From JAEUKA01 sp035340095 (GTDB lineage Bacteria > Myxococcota_A > Polyangia > Palsa-1104 > JAEUJZ01): 24,726 bases of DNA. The first letter of the stretch is position 1. Each line of letters begins with the position of its first letter. The notes beneath the pieces were generated by a model. The model was not told the DNA's origin. It ran no database searches and worked only from the letters and a program-made list of their open reading frames with translations. The position numbers and the translations under genes are program-made. Positions 7,693-16,055 of the stretch are shown here, one piece after another. The stretch is taken from assembly GCA_035340095.1 (NCBI GenBank), contig DAORGN010000053.1:1-24726 (forward strand), in the 5' to 3' direction.

Positions 7693-8655
7693 CTATTCCT
7701 TGCTCGTCGGATTGCCAGGGTGGACAAACATCGACAGCGCGCGCAGCGGCTGCCGCGTTCCTCTGTCAAAAGTACAGACGACTTCGGTGGCCATGCCGGG
7801 GGCGACATTCACCACATATTGCGTCGCGGCGTTCACAATCAAATAGAGCCCGAGCCCGGCACCATACGTCTTCCGATCGATCTGGTCCGAGCTTTTGAGG
7901 CACTTTTCGATGTAGCGCAGGATCGTCGCTTTTTCGAGCCGACCAAACCTATCGCGCACCGAGACAGCAAACTGATCATCGGCCACTGCATAGCGAATCG
8001 AGACGGGACGCGGCGACAGCTTGTCGACTCGCTCTTTGACTTCGACGTGATGAAACAGCGGATTGCCGTTTGCGTCGACCGGCGCGTCATAGAGCGCATT
8101 CATCAGCAGTTCTTCGCAGACCTGCCCGATCGACGCGCGAACCTGTCGACGCACGCCCGATTTGTCGGCAAACGACAGCACTTCGTCGATCGCGTTCTGT
8201 CTGCCCTGAAAATCACGCAGCCGCGTCAGCTGAATCGGCGTTCCCGGCGGCAGGTAGCGTTCCAGACCAAACAGCTCGCCGGAAACGAACTTGCCGATCG
8301 TCACTTGCAAAAGGAACATGCCGCGCTCGTCGGCGGTCAGTACGTGATTGCAGTGCGAATCGGAAAGCAGCGCGACTTGCTCGGCGAGACTGCGCTGCGG
8401 AACCATTGCAATCAGCTGTGCCGAGTCGCGAAGCTTTCGACACAACGTCTTCATCCAGTCGAGCTTGCCGTCCCACGCCGCGATCACCAGACGATGCGGC
8501 GCTTGCGGACCGGCAATTTCGTGGACACCAGCGACGGCAACGGGCTGAACTCCTGCCGTGCGGACGACTTGGGATAGTCGCTGTCGCAGCACCGGATCTT
8601 CGGTGACGATCAGGATTCGCTGTCCGGACGCAGCTGGTTGCTGGAAACTATCCAC
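7693..8655 (-). CDS. Degenerate receiver domain fused to a GHKL (HATPase) ATP-binding domain
   Basis: 320 residues. Residues 10-120 look like a CheY-type receiver (RILIVTEDPVLRQRLSQVV with acidic Glu19-Asp20), but the strand that should end in the phospho-acceptor Asp reads RLVIAAWDG, and no conserved Lys is obvious, so phosphorylation is doubtful. Residues 170-300 form a GHKL ATPase fold: N-box EELLMNALYD (181-190, Asn186), a G1-like DRFG (235-238), G2 GAGLGL (265-270) and TEVVCTFD at the end. There is no histidine phosphorylation box, so it resembles RsbW-type serine kinases or anti-sigma factors rather than a sensor histidine kinase. It starts at GTG 8655 with no visible Shine-Dalgarno. 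It is 99 bp upstream of the PEGA kinase in the same direction and may regulate it or a sigma factor. Confidence 0.85.
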   Translation of the reverse strand: MDSFQQPAASGQRILIVTEDPVLRQRLSQVVRTAGVQPVAVAGVHEIAGPQAPHRLVIAAWDGKLDWMKTLCRKLRDSAQLIAMVPQRSLAEQVALLSDSHCNHVLTADERGMFLLQVTIGKFVSGELFGLERYLPPGTPIQLTRLRDFQGRQNAIDEVLSFADKSGVRRQVRASIGQVCEELLMNALYDAPVDANGNPLFHHVEVKERVDKLSPRPVSIRYAVADDQFAVSVRDRFGRLEKATILRYIEKCLKSSDQIDRKTYGAGLGLYLIVNAATQYVVNVAPGMATEVVCTFDRGTRQPLRALSMFVHPGNPTSKE

Positions 8656-8689
8656 CGTTTGCGAGCGTCGCAGCTTGCGACTGTCGCTA

Positions 8690-8717
8690 AGCGTATAATT
8701 TCCAGAGGAAAAGTCAA
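8690..8717 (-). promoter_or_regulatory. Probable promoter for the receiver/GHKL gene
   Basis: On the minus strand TTGACT (8717-8712) and TACGCT (8695-8690) are separated by 16 bases, a good match to a sigma70-type promoter. It lies in the 90-bp gap after the glycosidase-like gene and would give a leader of roughly 25-30 bases before the GTG at 8655. It suggests that the receiver/GHKL, PEGA-kinase and GH5 genes can be transcribed separately from the upstream part of the block. Confidence 0.45.
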
Positions 8718-8745
8718 CGGCCTTCGTCGGGGTGGCTACGCAGAG

Positions 8746-11355
8746 CTAACGAAAGAGGCGGACGACGGTGGGCGTGTGGGGGCGCGTCGTTTGGGCGGGA
8801 ACGGGAAGCTGCGTCTTGTGGGTGCGGTGCTGCCCAGCGCGGTCAAAGTAGAAAAGCTCGACGGTGAATGCCTGGTCATAAGCGATGCGGTAGATGGTTT
8901 CACGCTCGCTCGATTCACAGTCGACGGAAATGGGACCAAACAGCGTTGGGAGCTTATGCGCTGCAAAGTGCTGACCGGGCGCAAAATAGCTCTTGGGCAA
9001 AGCCGCGCCGACGAGCACCGTTCCCGTTGGCAAATCGTCTTCGTCGCGTTCCTCGCTGACCACGAGAAAGCGCAGATACTGAAGCATCACCGCCGTGCCC
9101 GCCGAACAGGGGTCGGAATCGAACCGGCAAGGCTGCTGGGATAGCGCTTTCATTCGGTCGCGCCACTCGGTGTCGTCAAACAGCACGATCGCGGTTTCCG
9201 GCGAAACGAACGTGTACGGATCACAGCTGAGCGCGACTTGTCCGAGCAAGCCCAGGTAGAACCGGGAAAAATCCCGACGGTGCAGCGCGCAGAGCTGGGT
9301 GCCGCGCGAATACTCGGCATCGACGCCCAGACGACCAAACCAGTCGTCAAAGCGAGCCACTTGCAGCACCTGTCGTCCGGTCTGCTCCAGGTAGTCGGTG
9401 ATCTCGTGGGAAAAGCGACCATGCCAGCCAAACAGCGCGGTTTCCAGAATCAGCGACGCAAACAGCTGATGATAGTCGCCTGCGCTCGGTGTCTTTCCGG
9501 TTTCGTCGGTGCGAAACGGCAGATACGGCGGCGTGCCGTTGTGCTGAAAGGACCGCTCTGCCGCCAACAGCAGGTTGCGTCGCGTTTCTGCCGCTTGCGC
9601 AAGCCATGAATCGGCGCGCCCATCGCCGGTGATTTTCGCGAGTCGACCCGCATCGCGCAGCCCGCGCCAGCACGCCGAGCTGCCATACAAACCAAACGCG
9701 GGCGTCGTCAAATCACCGCCATAGGTATGTTTGGGCAAAAGTCCGAAATGAATCGGTCTATTTCCGTCGACAAGCTGCTGCGTGCTGCGAAACGACGCGG
9801 CGATCCACTCGGCACTTTCGGCGATCTGCGGCCACAGCCTTGCCAGCAGCGTGCGATCTTGGGACAGCGCATACACGTCGGCGGCATACGTCAGCGCCAG
9901 ACCGTTGCGATACTGATGGTGCTGACCCTCTTTGGCGAGAAACTGCGGATCGAAAAACGTCCGCTCCAGCACGCGCGCCGCTTCGTCGTGGTGTCCGTAC
10001 TGCGAAAGCGCGACGATGTTCCAGCCTTCCTCGACGCCAAACACCCCACCATCGTAGACGCCAGGGAACAGTCCGTACCGCATCACGCCGCCCTGCACGA
10101 ACAGGCGATTGTGCAAAAGAAGCGCACGCCACAGCTTGGCAAACAGCGGATCGGGAAACGACAGCTCGGCGCCACGCTGCAGATACGCTTCGCAATCGGC
10201 GCTGAGAAACTGCTCGGCTTCCTCGAAACTGCGCAGCGGCGAGTGTTCGGCCAGCGGAATCGTCACGTCGAGCCGGACTCCCCCGTCGACGCGCTCAAGC
10301 GATCGCGTTCCCGTTCGCTGCGAAAGCAAAATCGTCAGTTCCTGGGCGTCGCCAGGCTGTCTGGAAATGCGCTGTGCCAGCGCTTTTGGGTCGTTTTCGC
10401 AGCCTGAAAGACCGCACTGCCAGACTTCGTCTTCGATCCGTTCTTTCGTCAGTCCCCGCAGGGTGTAGCGTGCGCGCAGACAGTGCTCGTGGTCGACAAA
10501 GACCCGCTGCGTCAGCGTTTTGTCGCCGGCAGAAAGCTCCACTTCCGCGATCGGCAGATAGCCGCGCTGGAGCCGCTGCTGGCCGTGCATTTCGTTGGTT
10601 TGTAGCCAGTCGGTCGCCAACCGATAGAGCGCCCGATCGGTGCCTTCGCCCCACTGCCGCAGCACGATTCCGCCGTCCCATAGCTGATACGCGATCGGTC
10701 CTTCGACTTGCCCAAGCAGCGCCCCACCGCGAAACGGCAGATGCAGCTGGTGCAGATCAGCCACCGTCGGATCGCTTGTTCGCTTTTGCAGCGTCTCGGT
10801 GAGCTGATCCCCGTGCTTGGGGAGCTGTGAACTGGACTTGGGCTGGCTCGGCGCGGCTGGAAGTGGAAGCGCTGGTGCGGCCTGCAGCGCCAGTTTTTCC
10901 GTCGAGACAATCACCCGCGCAAGCTGATGTGGACCCGCCGGCAGCCAGATCACAAGCTCGCTTTCGGGGGCCATCGGTTCGTCGGGAAAAAACGCCAGGA
11001 TCGTCGCTGGAAAAACGGCCCGCGTCTGGGGCGGAATCAGCGTTAGCGGCAGCGGCAGCGTTTCCCGCCGGCAAGGGCAGGGCGATCCATTTGCATCCAG
11101 CCGAAGGTCGTTTTCCCTGGGCGGTCGTGGTGATCGCCGCCAGCTATTCCAGGTGTCGACCATGCCTTCGCCGGCAAACAGCAGATACAGCGCGACGATC
11201 GGTGCTTCTGCCCCGACGCGCAGTCGCAGCCGCTGCGGTTTTGTGATCGCGAAGGTCTTTTGCGCAACCAGATCGTCCCCGACGAGAAAATCGGGACAGT
11301 CACTTGCTTGATCTTTGTCGTCGAGAAAATCGGCTTGCAGGCGGACGCGACCCAT
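8746..11355 (-). CDS. Large six-hairpin (alpha/alpha)6 glycosidase-like protein, no signal peptide
   Basis: 869 residues. The N-terminal 400 residues are mostly beta-rich with a Pro/Ala/Ser-rich stretch near 158-180. Residues about 400-770 have the alternating Trp/Tyr/Gly-rich helices of six-hairpin glycosidases: LFAKLWRALLLHNRLFVQGG, GVYDGGVFGVEEGWNIVAL (433-450), QYRNGLALTYAADVYALS, the WPQIAESAEWIAAS helix (508-521), YGSSACWRGLRDAGRLA and LFASLILETALFGWHG. Acidic residues that could be catalytic are Asp435, Glu442 and Glu443, but I cannot assign a GH family. The lack of a secretion signal suggests cytoplasmic action, unusual beside a lipoprotein glycosidase. The ATG at 11355 has GAGG only two bases away, so a slightly different start is possible. 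It sits 42 bp after the PEGA gene, probably in one operon. Confidence 0.72.
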   Translation of the reverse strand: MGRVRLQADFLDDKDQASDCPDFLVGDDLVAQKTFAITKPQRLRLRVGAEAPIVALYLLFAGEGMVDTWNSWRRSPRPPRENDLRLDANGSPCPCRRETLPLPLTLIPPQTRAVFPATILAFFPDEPMAPESELVIWLPAGPHQLARVIVSTEKLALQAAPALPLPAAPSQPKSSSQLPKHGDQLTETLQKRTSDPTVADLHQLHLPFRGGALLGQVEGPIAYQLWDGGIVLRQWGEGTDRALYRLATDWLQTNEMHGQQRLQRGYLPIAEVELSAGDKTLTQRVFVDHEHCLRARYTLRGLTKERIEDEVWQCGLSGCENDPKALAQRISRQPGDAQELTILLSQRTGTRSLERVDGGVRLDVTIPLAEHSPLRSFEEAEQFLSADCEAYLQRGAELSFPDPLFAKLWRALLLHNRLFVQGGVMRYGLFPGVYDGGVFGVEEGWNIVALSQYGHHDEAARVLERTFFDPQFLAKEGQHHQYRNGLALTYAADVYALSQDRTLLARLWPQIAESAEWIAASFRSTQQLVDGNRPIHFGLLPKHTYGGDLTTPAFGLYGSSACWRGLRDAGRLAKITGDGRADSWLAQAAETRRNLLLAAERSFQHNGTPPYLPFRTDETGKTPSAGDYHQLFASLILETALFGWHGRFSHEITDYLEQTGRQVLQVARFDDWFGRLGVDAEYSRGTQLCALHRRDFSRFYLGLLGQVALSCDPYTFVSPETAIVLFDDTEWRDRMKALSQQPCRFDSDPCSAGTAVMLQYLRFLVVSEERDEDDLPTGTVLVGAALPKSYFAPGQHFAAHKLPTLFGPISVDCESSERETIYRIAYDQAFTVELFYFDRAGQHRTHKTQLPVPAQTTRPHTPTVVRLFR

Positions 11356-11397
11356 TTCCTCATCATCGCGGAATTGGGGCAGGCTGTGCTTTTTTCC

Positions 11398-12342
11398 CTA
11401 GAAGCGGAGCGTCAGGCTTGGCACAAGCTGCGTCGGCTGCGGCGCGCCGATCGGCTGAACAAAACGCGGATTTTCGATCGGCTGGGTCAGGCTATACGGC
11501 TGAATGCGCAGCGGCGCTGCCTGGATCGTCGTGCAGACATCGACATCTTTGCAGATCGTCTGCTGCGACAGCACAACCGGAACGATGATGGCGGTTGCGA
11601 CCACAACCACACCGACGGCAACGATCGTCCAGACCCACCACTTTTGATACCACTTTACCTGCGGCTGCTTCACCAGATACGGGTTCTGGTCGGCGGGCAG
11701 TGGCTTTAGCTCGACGTCTTTGTCGATGCGCTTGCCGGGCTCGGCTTTGATGGCAAAGGTCTCCGAGTAGTAGCCCGGACGCTCGACGCGAACTTGGTGA
11801 TTGCCGAGCGGAACTTCGGTTTCCAGCGGCGCTTTGCCAAAGAACTTGTCGTCGATGAAAACCCGGACTGCCGGGCCGTCTTTGACCGATGTCGAGGTAA
11901 TGCCAAGCACGCCGGAAATCGGGGTCAGATCGACTTCGATTTTGCTCGTCTGGCCGTTTTTGGCCTTGATGACGTCGATGTAAGGCGTAAAGCCAAGCCG
12001 AGAGACGCGGATGGTGTGCTCGCCGGGCGAAAGCGGCACGATGTCCTTAAAAGGCGTTTGGCCAATCAGTTCGCCGTCGATGGAAAGCTCTGCGCCTTCC
12101 GTCGCGCAGATCACTTTGATGGCCGTCTTCGGGGCACTTGGTGCTGCCGCTGCTGCTGCCGGCGTCGCGGGCGCAGCGCTTGGGGCCGGGGCAGCGCTTG
12201 GGGCCACAGGTGGCGCCGGGGCCACGGCAGGCGTAGCGCTTTTCGGCGGACGGCGCGCCGCAGCAATATCAATTGTTCCCGAAGAACCAACCACCAGGAG
12301 CAGCAGGGACAAAAGGCCGATCCAGACGCGCATCGAGGTCAT
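11398..12342 (-). CDS. Envelope protein with two PEGA domains and a C-terminal transmembrane helix
   Basis: 314 residues. An N-terminal signal or anchor (about 4-28) is followed by an Ala/Pro-rich linker (32-72). Then come two PEGA domains in tandem: 74-140 (EGAELSIDGELIGQTPF, SPGEHTIRVSRLGF) and about 145-214 (AVRVFIDDKFFGKAPL, PLGNHQVRVERPGYY). A membrane helix (236-258) is preceded by a Trp-rich KWYQKWWVW interface, and about 55 residues follow it, with Cys264 and Cys270. PEGA domains are surface-layer-like beta modules. The gene lies 71 bp downstream of the AgmX/PglI-type kinase and could be its partner or substrate; that is inference from order only. The start may be ATG 12342 or ATG 12333. 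Confidence 0.9.
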   Translation of the reverse strand: MTSMRVWIGLLSLLLLVVGSSGTIDIAAARRPPKSATPAVAPAPPVAPSAAPAPSAAPATPAAAAAAPSAPKTAIKVICATEGAELSIDGELIGQTPFKDIVPLSPGEHTIRVSRLGFTPYIDVIKAKNGQTSKIEVDLTPISGVLGITSTSVKDGPAVRVFIDDKFFGKAPLETEVPLGNHQVRVERPGYYSETFAIKAEPGKRIDKDVELKPLPADQNPYLVKQPQVKWYQKWWVWTIVAVGVVVVATAIIVPVVLSQQTICKDVDVCTTIQAAPLRIQPYSLTQPIENPRFVQPIGAPQPTQLVPSLTLRF

Positions 12343-12413
12343 CTTATCAAACTTCCTAGTCCCACGTCGGCCTGTGGTCGGGAAAATTTGCGACTTGGTC
12401 TGCAGCGTCGGGG

Positions 12414-14702
12414 CTAGCGGCGGATGTTGACGAAATCATATTGGAGGTTGTAGCTGTCCGCGTCGCTGATGGCCCCGAGACGAATCAATTTCACCGCGTT
12501 TCGCACGCAGGCCGTTTGGTCGCCGGCACCTTCGACGCTGGCTTCGGTGATTTTGCCGTTTTTGGCGACGGTAAGCTCGACGCTGATTTTGGTAGGTGGT
12601 ACGACTTCAGCGGGATAGCAGCGACCGACTTGCGGTGTGGCTTTGCGCAAGATGGCATTGGCGGCCATGGCTGCTTCCTGGGTGGTCACCGGTTCGTTTT
12701 TCGCATCGGCCACCGGAGTCGCTTTGCGTGCCGGTTTTTCGGCTTTGGCCGGCTCTCCGTCTTTGTCGTCTTTGGCCGTGCCGTCGCGGCTCGCGGTGTC
12801 TTTGCTCGTGGCCTCTTTGACCACCGCTTCTTTGCTGGCTGACGTTGCCGCACCGTCTTTTGCGGGCGCTGCGGTTTTTTCGGCAGCCGTGGCCGCGTCT
12901 TTGCTCGTCGCTTCTTTGGCGGCGGGTTTTTCGGCAGCGACAGGATTGCCCGCGGCGCTTGCGGACTCTTTGCCATCCTTGGCATCGGGCGCTGGGCCGG
13001 CAAATGGCACCGCCGAGGCAGGCGCCGGCAGTCCCAGCATCGCCAGGTTGGCGTGGCGCGGTGGTCCAAAACGCAGTGGATGCGTCGGTGGCTCGCCGAT
13101 GGCTTTCGCCCGCGGTCCACGCAGCGGCAGGTTGGGCGGAGTGTGTACGCGCGGGCTCGTCGCTGCGGCGATGCCAGTTTGACCCTGTGCTCCAGCGTCC
13201 TTGGCTTCGTCTTTTTCATCCCCCGTCGGCAAAACCGGCGACGGACTGTCTTTGGGCAGCGCTGCCACCCCGAGATCCGGCGTCACTGCCGGTGGTGCAG
13301 CCTTGGCATCCGGACTGCTCGCAACACCTGTCGGGTCCGCTGGTTTGGGGTCTGTGACGCCGCTTACTTTGATGAGCGGATCTTGGGGAACCGTCGTCGC
13401 CGCATTGGGGTTTGGAATCGGTGTCTTTTGCTGACTCTGCCACAGCGTATAACCGGCCAAACTGGTAAATCCAAGAGCCGCAGACACCGCGACAGCCGCA
13501 ATGGCGACGTGCGATTTCCGCAGACCGGGCTTCGGCGCCCCACCTTGCACCAGCTCGCCATTTTTTATCACCGACGCAGTCGAGCTGTCGGGCAGCATCG
13601 ACTTGACCACCGCCGGGACGATGACAATTTCCGGTCCGGACTGCGACTCACCTGCCGATGGTGCTGCGACAAGCGCTTCGTGCTGTTGCGATCCCGTTGG
13701 ATTCACACCCGACGGTGGTAGTCCCAGAACCAGCACGCCGCCTTGCAGCTTGGTTCCCGGTGGCAGCGTGTCGATCCGTGGCTGCGGCTTGGGATACACC
13801 GCGTTCAGCGAGTGCAGCAGCGACGTCGCAGACTGATAGCGATGTTCGGGTTTTTGCTGACAGCAGCGGGTGATGATCTTTTCAATCATCGTCGGCAGAC
13901 CGCGTTCGGTAAACGGGAGCGGCGGCAGCTTGGCTGCCATGATCATCTGCCGCTTTTGCTCGAAGTCATCACACGAAAACAGCTTTTCCGCCGTCAGACA
14001 TTCATACAAAAGCACACCGACGGACCAGATGTCCGATCGGGCATCGACCAGATGCGAGTCACCGCGCGCTTGCTCGGGCGACATATACGACGGCGATCCA
14101 ACCAACCGACCCGATCCGGTGATTTCCACCCCGTCGAGCATCTTCGACAGACCGAAATCGAGCACTTTCAGCGTCAGCGCCGGCTCTCCCGGTGGCGGAT
14201 TTTCGACATTCGCGAGCAGAAGATTTTCCGGTTTCAGATCTCGGTGGATCACGCCGCGGCGGTGGGCGACGACCAGTGCGTCGGCCAGCTCTGCCATCAG
14301 CCGCACCGATAGCTGCGGATCGAGCGGTCCTTTTTCGAGTCGATCGCGCAGCGACTGACCCTGGACCAGCTCCATCACCAGATATGGCCAGTTTGTCCCG
14401 TCGTCGCGGAAATCGGTGATGGCGACGATGTGCGGATGTCCGAGCTGGAACGCGCTCTGCGCTTCTCGACGAAAGCGAGTGCGCAGCTCTGGGTTTGACA
14501 CAAGCTGCGGGTGCAGAAATTTGATCGCACAAGGCCGCTGCAGGTGCAGGTGCCAAGCGCGATACACGACGCCGACGCCACCTTTCCCCAGGGGCGCATC
14601 GAGTCGATAGATGCTGTCGAGCACATCGCCGCCCTTAGGGGCTCGACGGAATGAGCTGTGCGCGGGCTCTAGGTCTTCTCCGCTCTCAGGCTGGTCGCTC
14701 AT
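12414..14702 (-). CDS. Membrane Ser/Thr protein kinase with AgmX/PglI-type (TonB-like) C-terminal domain
   Basis: 762 residues. The kinase domain (about 32-302) is canonical: G-loop LGKGGVGVVYRA (38-49), CAIK lysine (Lys61), HRDLKPEN (153-160), DFG (182-184), SYMSPE (205-210). A Pro-rich juxtamembrane linker leads to one transmembrane helix (about 398-421). The outer region is Pro-rich, then very Ala/Lys-rich with an internal duplication of KEATSKD (596-602 and 629-635). The last 85 residues (678-762) are an AgmX/PglI-like domain: NAILRKATPQVGRCYP with Cys695, KISVELTVAKNGKITEASVEG, Cys732 in TACVRNAV, and YDFVNIRR. The two cysteines are at the usual disulfide positions of this family. AgmX/PglI domains occur in gliding-motility and TonB-like proteins of myxobacteria; fused to a kinase it is probably an envelope-sensing or energy-coupling module. 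First gene of the minus-strand block. Confidence 0.94.
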   Translation of the reverse strand: MSDQPESGEDLEPAHSSFRRAPKGGDVLDSIYRLDAPLGKGGVGVVYRAWHLHLQRPCAIKFLHPQLVSNPELRTRFRREAQSAFQLGHPHIVAITDFRDDGTNWPYLVMELVQGQSLRDRLEKGPLDPQLSVRLMAELADALVVAHRRGVIHRDLKPENLLLANVENPPPGEPALTLKVLDFGLSKMLDGVEITGSGRLVGSPSYMSPEQARGDSHLVDARSDIWSVGVLLYECLTAEKLFSCDDFEQKRQMIMAAKLPPLPFTERGLPTMIEKIITRCCQQKPEHRYQSATSLLHSLNAVYPKPQPRIDTLPPGTKLQGGVLVLGLPPSGVNPTGSQQHEALVAAPSAGESQSGPEIVIVPAVVKSMLPDSSTASVIKNGELVQGGAPKPGLRKSHVAIAAVAVSAALGFTSLAGYTLWQSQQKTPIPNPNAATTVPQDPLIKVSGVTDPKPADPTGVASSPDAKAAPPAVTPDLGVAALPKDSPSPVLPTGDEKDEAKDAGAQGQTGIAAATSPRVHTPPNLPLRGPRAKAIGEPPTHPLRFGPPRHANLAMLGLPAPASAVPFAGPAPDAKDGKESASAAGNPVAAEKPAAKEATSKDAATAAEKTAAPAKDGAATSASKEAVVKEATSKDTASRDGTAKDDKDGEPAKAEKPARKATPVADAKNEPVTTQEAAMAANAILRKATPQVGRCYPAEVVPPTKISVELTVAKNGKITEASVEGAGDQTACVRNAVKLIRLGAISDADSYNLQYDFVNIRR

Positions 14703-14859
14703 CTTGGGCTACGCCATGCGGGCAAAGCGCACGGAAATACAAAGAATCGTAACACGAACTACTCATTTGCAGAGTGGCGATATGGTGCTTTGCTCCACTT
14801 TGGTGGTTTTTGCGGGCCAGATTGATTTTGTCCGCGGCCTGCTGCGCTACCCTGTGCGC

Positions 14860-15093
14860 ATGTCGACTGGTTCAAATCGCGACGGTGATGGCGATCGCAT
14901 CCCGCCCCACGAGCTGCCGTTTCCGGCCAGCTTGTGCCACCTTTGCCAAGCGCCCCGCTACATTCGCTCTGGCAAAGGCAGCGTCTTTGTCCTGTGTCCG
15001 CTGCTTCCCGAAAAGTATCCGCGGCAGCCGGTGCGCACTTGCGCGCTGTTTTCGCCGCGTGCCGACGACGGTTCGAGTTCGTCAGACCGCTGA
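14860..15093 (+). CDS. Small four-cysteine (zinc-ribbon-like) conserved protein
   Basis: 77 residues. A polar N-terminus is followed by ELPFPASLCHLCQAPRYI, SVFVLCPLLPEKYPRQPV and RTCALF. Cys26 and Cys29 (CxxC) with Cys46 and Cys61 could bind zinc or another metal. The spacing and the CPLLP-KYPRQP motif look like a conserved short family I believe occurs in deltaproteobacteria, but its function is unknown to me. Start: ATG 14860 is the Met nearest the conserved core; the reading frame is open further upstream but that part is not protein-like. No good Shine-Dalgarno is visible. It is divergent from the kinase gene at 14702 (157-bp gap) and 116 bp ahead of the outer-membrane protein. Confidence 0.7.
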   Translation: MSTGSNRDGDGDRIPPHELPFPASLCHLCQAPRYIRSGKGSVFVLCPLLPEKYPRQPVRTCALFSPRADDGSSSSDR

Positions 15094-15209
15094 CAAGTCA
15101 AATTTTTTCGCGCCACGCGCCGCCCAAGACACGGTATATAGCCAGCACGCACTTGTAGTCGTCTGTGCGTTTACCGTCTCAATCCCGGCTTTTTCGGAGG
15201 ATCCCTACG

Positions 15210-16034
15210 ATGCGTGGTGACAAGTCCCGTATGCAGAGCCAGCGCCTGCTTCTTGCTGCGTCCGCGGCGAGCTTGCTCTTTTTGGCGCAGAGCGCGGCCC
15301 ATGCGGAAGTACATCTGGCGATAGGTTCGCGCTTCGAGCCGTATCGCTACACGATGGCGCAGTTTCCCAATGCGGCGACGGCGGCTGGCGACCTTGCGGT
15401 GGCCAATCAGAGCTTCCAGACCACGTCGCTGTCGCCCTATTTTGGCGCCTTCTTTTCGCAGCGCTACGGGCTTGTGCTCGGGCTCGATCTGGGGTGGGCG
15501 AAGCAAAATACCGAAAAGCAGATGGGGGCAAATCCTGCGCTAACCGCGACGGACAGCTATCTCCAGTTCGGTCTGGGCCTGGGCTTCAAAATGTACCTGC
15601 GCGAGCCGCGCAAGGATCGCATTGCCCCTTACGCCTACGTCGATGTGTTCAAGTATTTTGCGTCGGTGTCGACGACCAACACGGCGGTCACTGGCGATCA
15701 GGCGTCAGCGCAAGCCGATACGTCGAGCCCGGTGGGCGGCACGCTGGCGATCGGCGCTGAGTACTTTTTGGGGACCGGCTTTTCAATCGGTGCTGAAGTG
15801 TTCGGTCTGCGCGTCTCGCACGTCGGGGCTGAATACACCGATGCGACGATGACTCGGCGCAGCGTTGGCTTTACCGAACTGTCGATGTACAGCGGTCTGA
15901 CGCTCAACTATCGCTTTGCGGTGGGTTCGGGATCGAAGTCAGACGAGCCAGAGGAAGACCGGCGACGGACGAGCACGCCGAGCGCGCCGCCGCCACCGAG
16001 CGTGCCGCCGCCGACGCCTGAAGCGATCGACTAG
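15210..16034 (+). CDS. Outer-membrane beta-barrel protein with Pro-rich C-terminal tail
   Basis: 274 residues from ATG 15210, chosen because CGGAGG lies nine bases upstream. The in-frame ATG at 15165 adds a non-signal-like extension and ATG 15231 lacks this support. The signal peptide (about 8-32) ends at AHA before EVHLAIGSRFEPYRY. The mature part shows alternating amphipathic strands with aromatic girdles (FQTTSLSPYFGAFFSQRYGLVL, SYLQFGLGLGFKMYL, YAYVDVFKYFASVS, GTLAIGAEYFLGTGFSIGAEVFGLRV, LSMYSGLTLNYRFAVG), as in small porin or OprF/OmpA-type barrels. After the last strand is a charged, then Pro-rich tail (PPPPSVPPPTPEAID), which may lie in the periplasm. Substrate or partner unknown. It converges on the 16056-16499 gene with 21 bases between. 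Confidence 0.87.
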   Translation: MRGDKSRMQSQRLLLAASAASLLFLAQSAAHAEVHLAIGSRFEPYRYTMAQFPNAATAAGDLAVANQSFQTTSLSPYFGAFFSQRYGLVLGLDLGWAKQNTEKQMGANPALTATDSYLQFGLGLGFKMYLREPRKDRIAPYAYVDVFKYFASVSTTNTAVTGDQASAQADTSSPVGGTLAIGAEYFLGTGFSIGAEVFGLRVSHVGAEYTDATMTRRSVGFTELSMYSGLTLNYRFAVGSGSKSDEPEEDRRRTSTPSAPPPPSVPPPTPEAID

Positions 16035-16055
16035 CGCACGCAGTGGTTTCGACGG

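Noticed and set aside
8675..8699. Plus-strand promoter with perfect TATAAT at 8694-8699
   Set aside because: The TTGCGA upstream is only 13 bases away and a transcript would run antisense through the glycosidase-like gene with no plus-strand gene to serve.
12637..13182. Ala-rich plus-strand open frame with hydrophobic stretches
   Set aside because: Antisense of the low-complexity Ala/Lys region of the kinase; composition is a by-product of the opposite strand.
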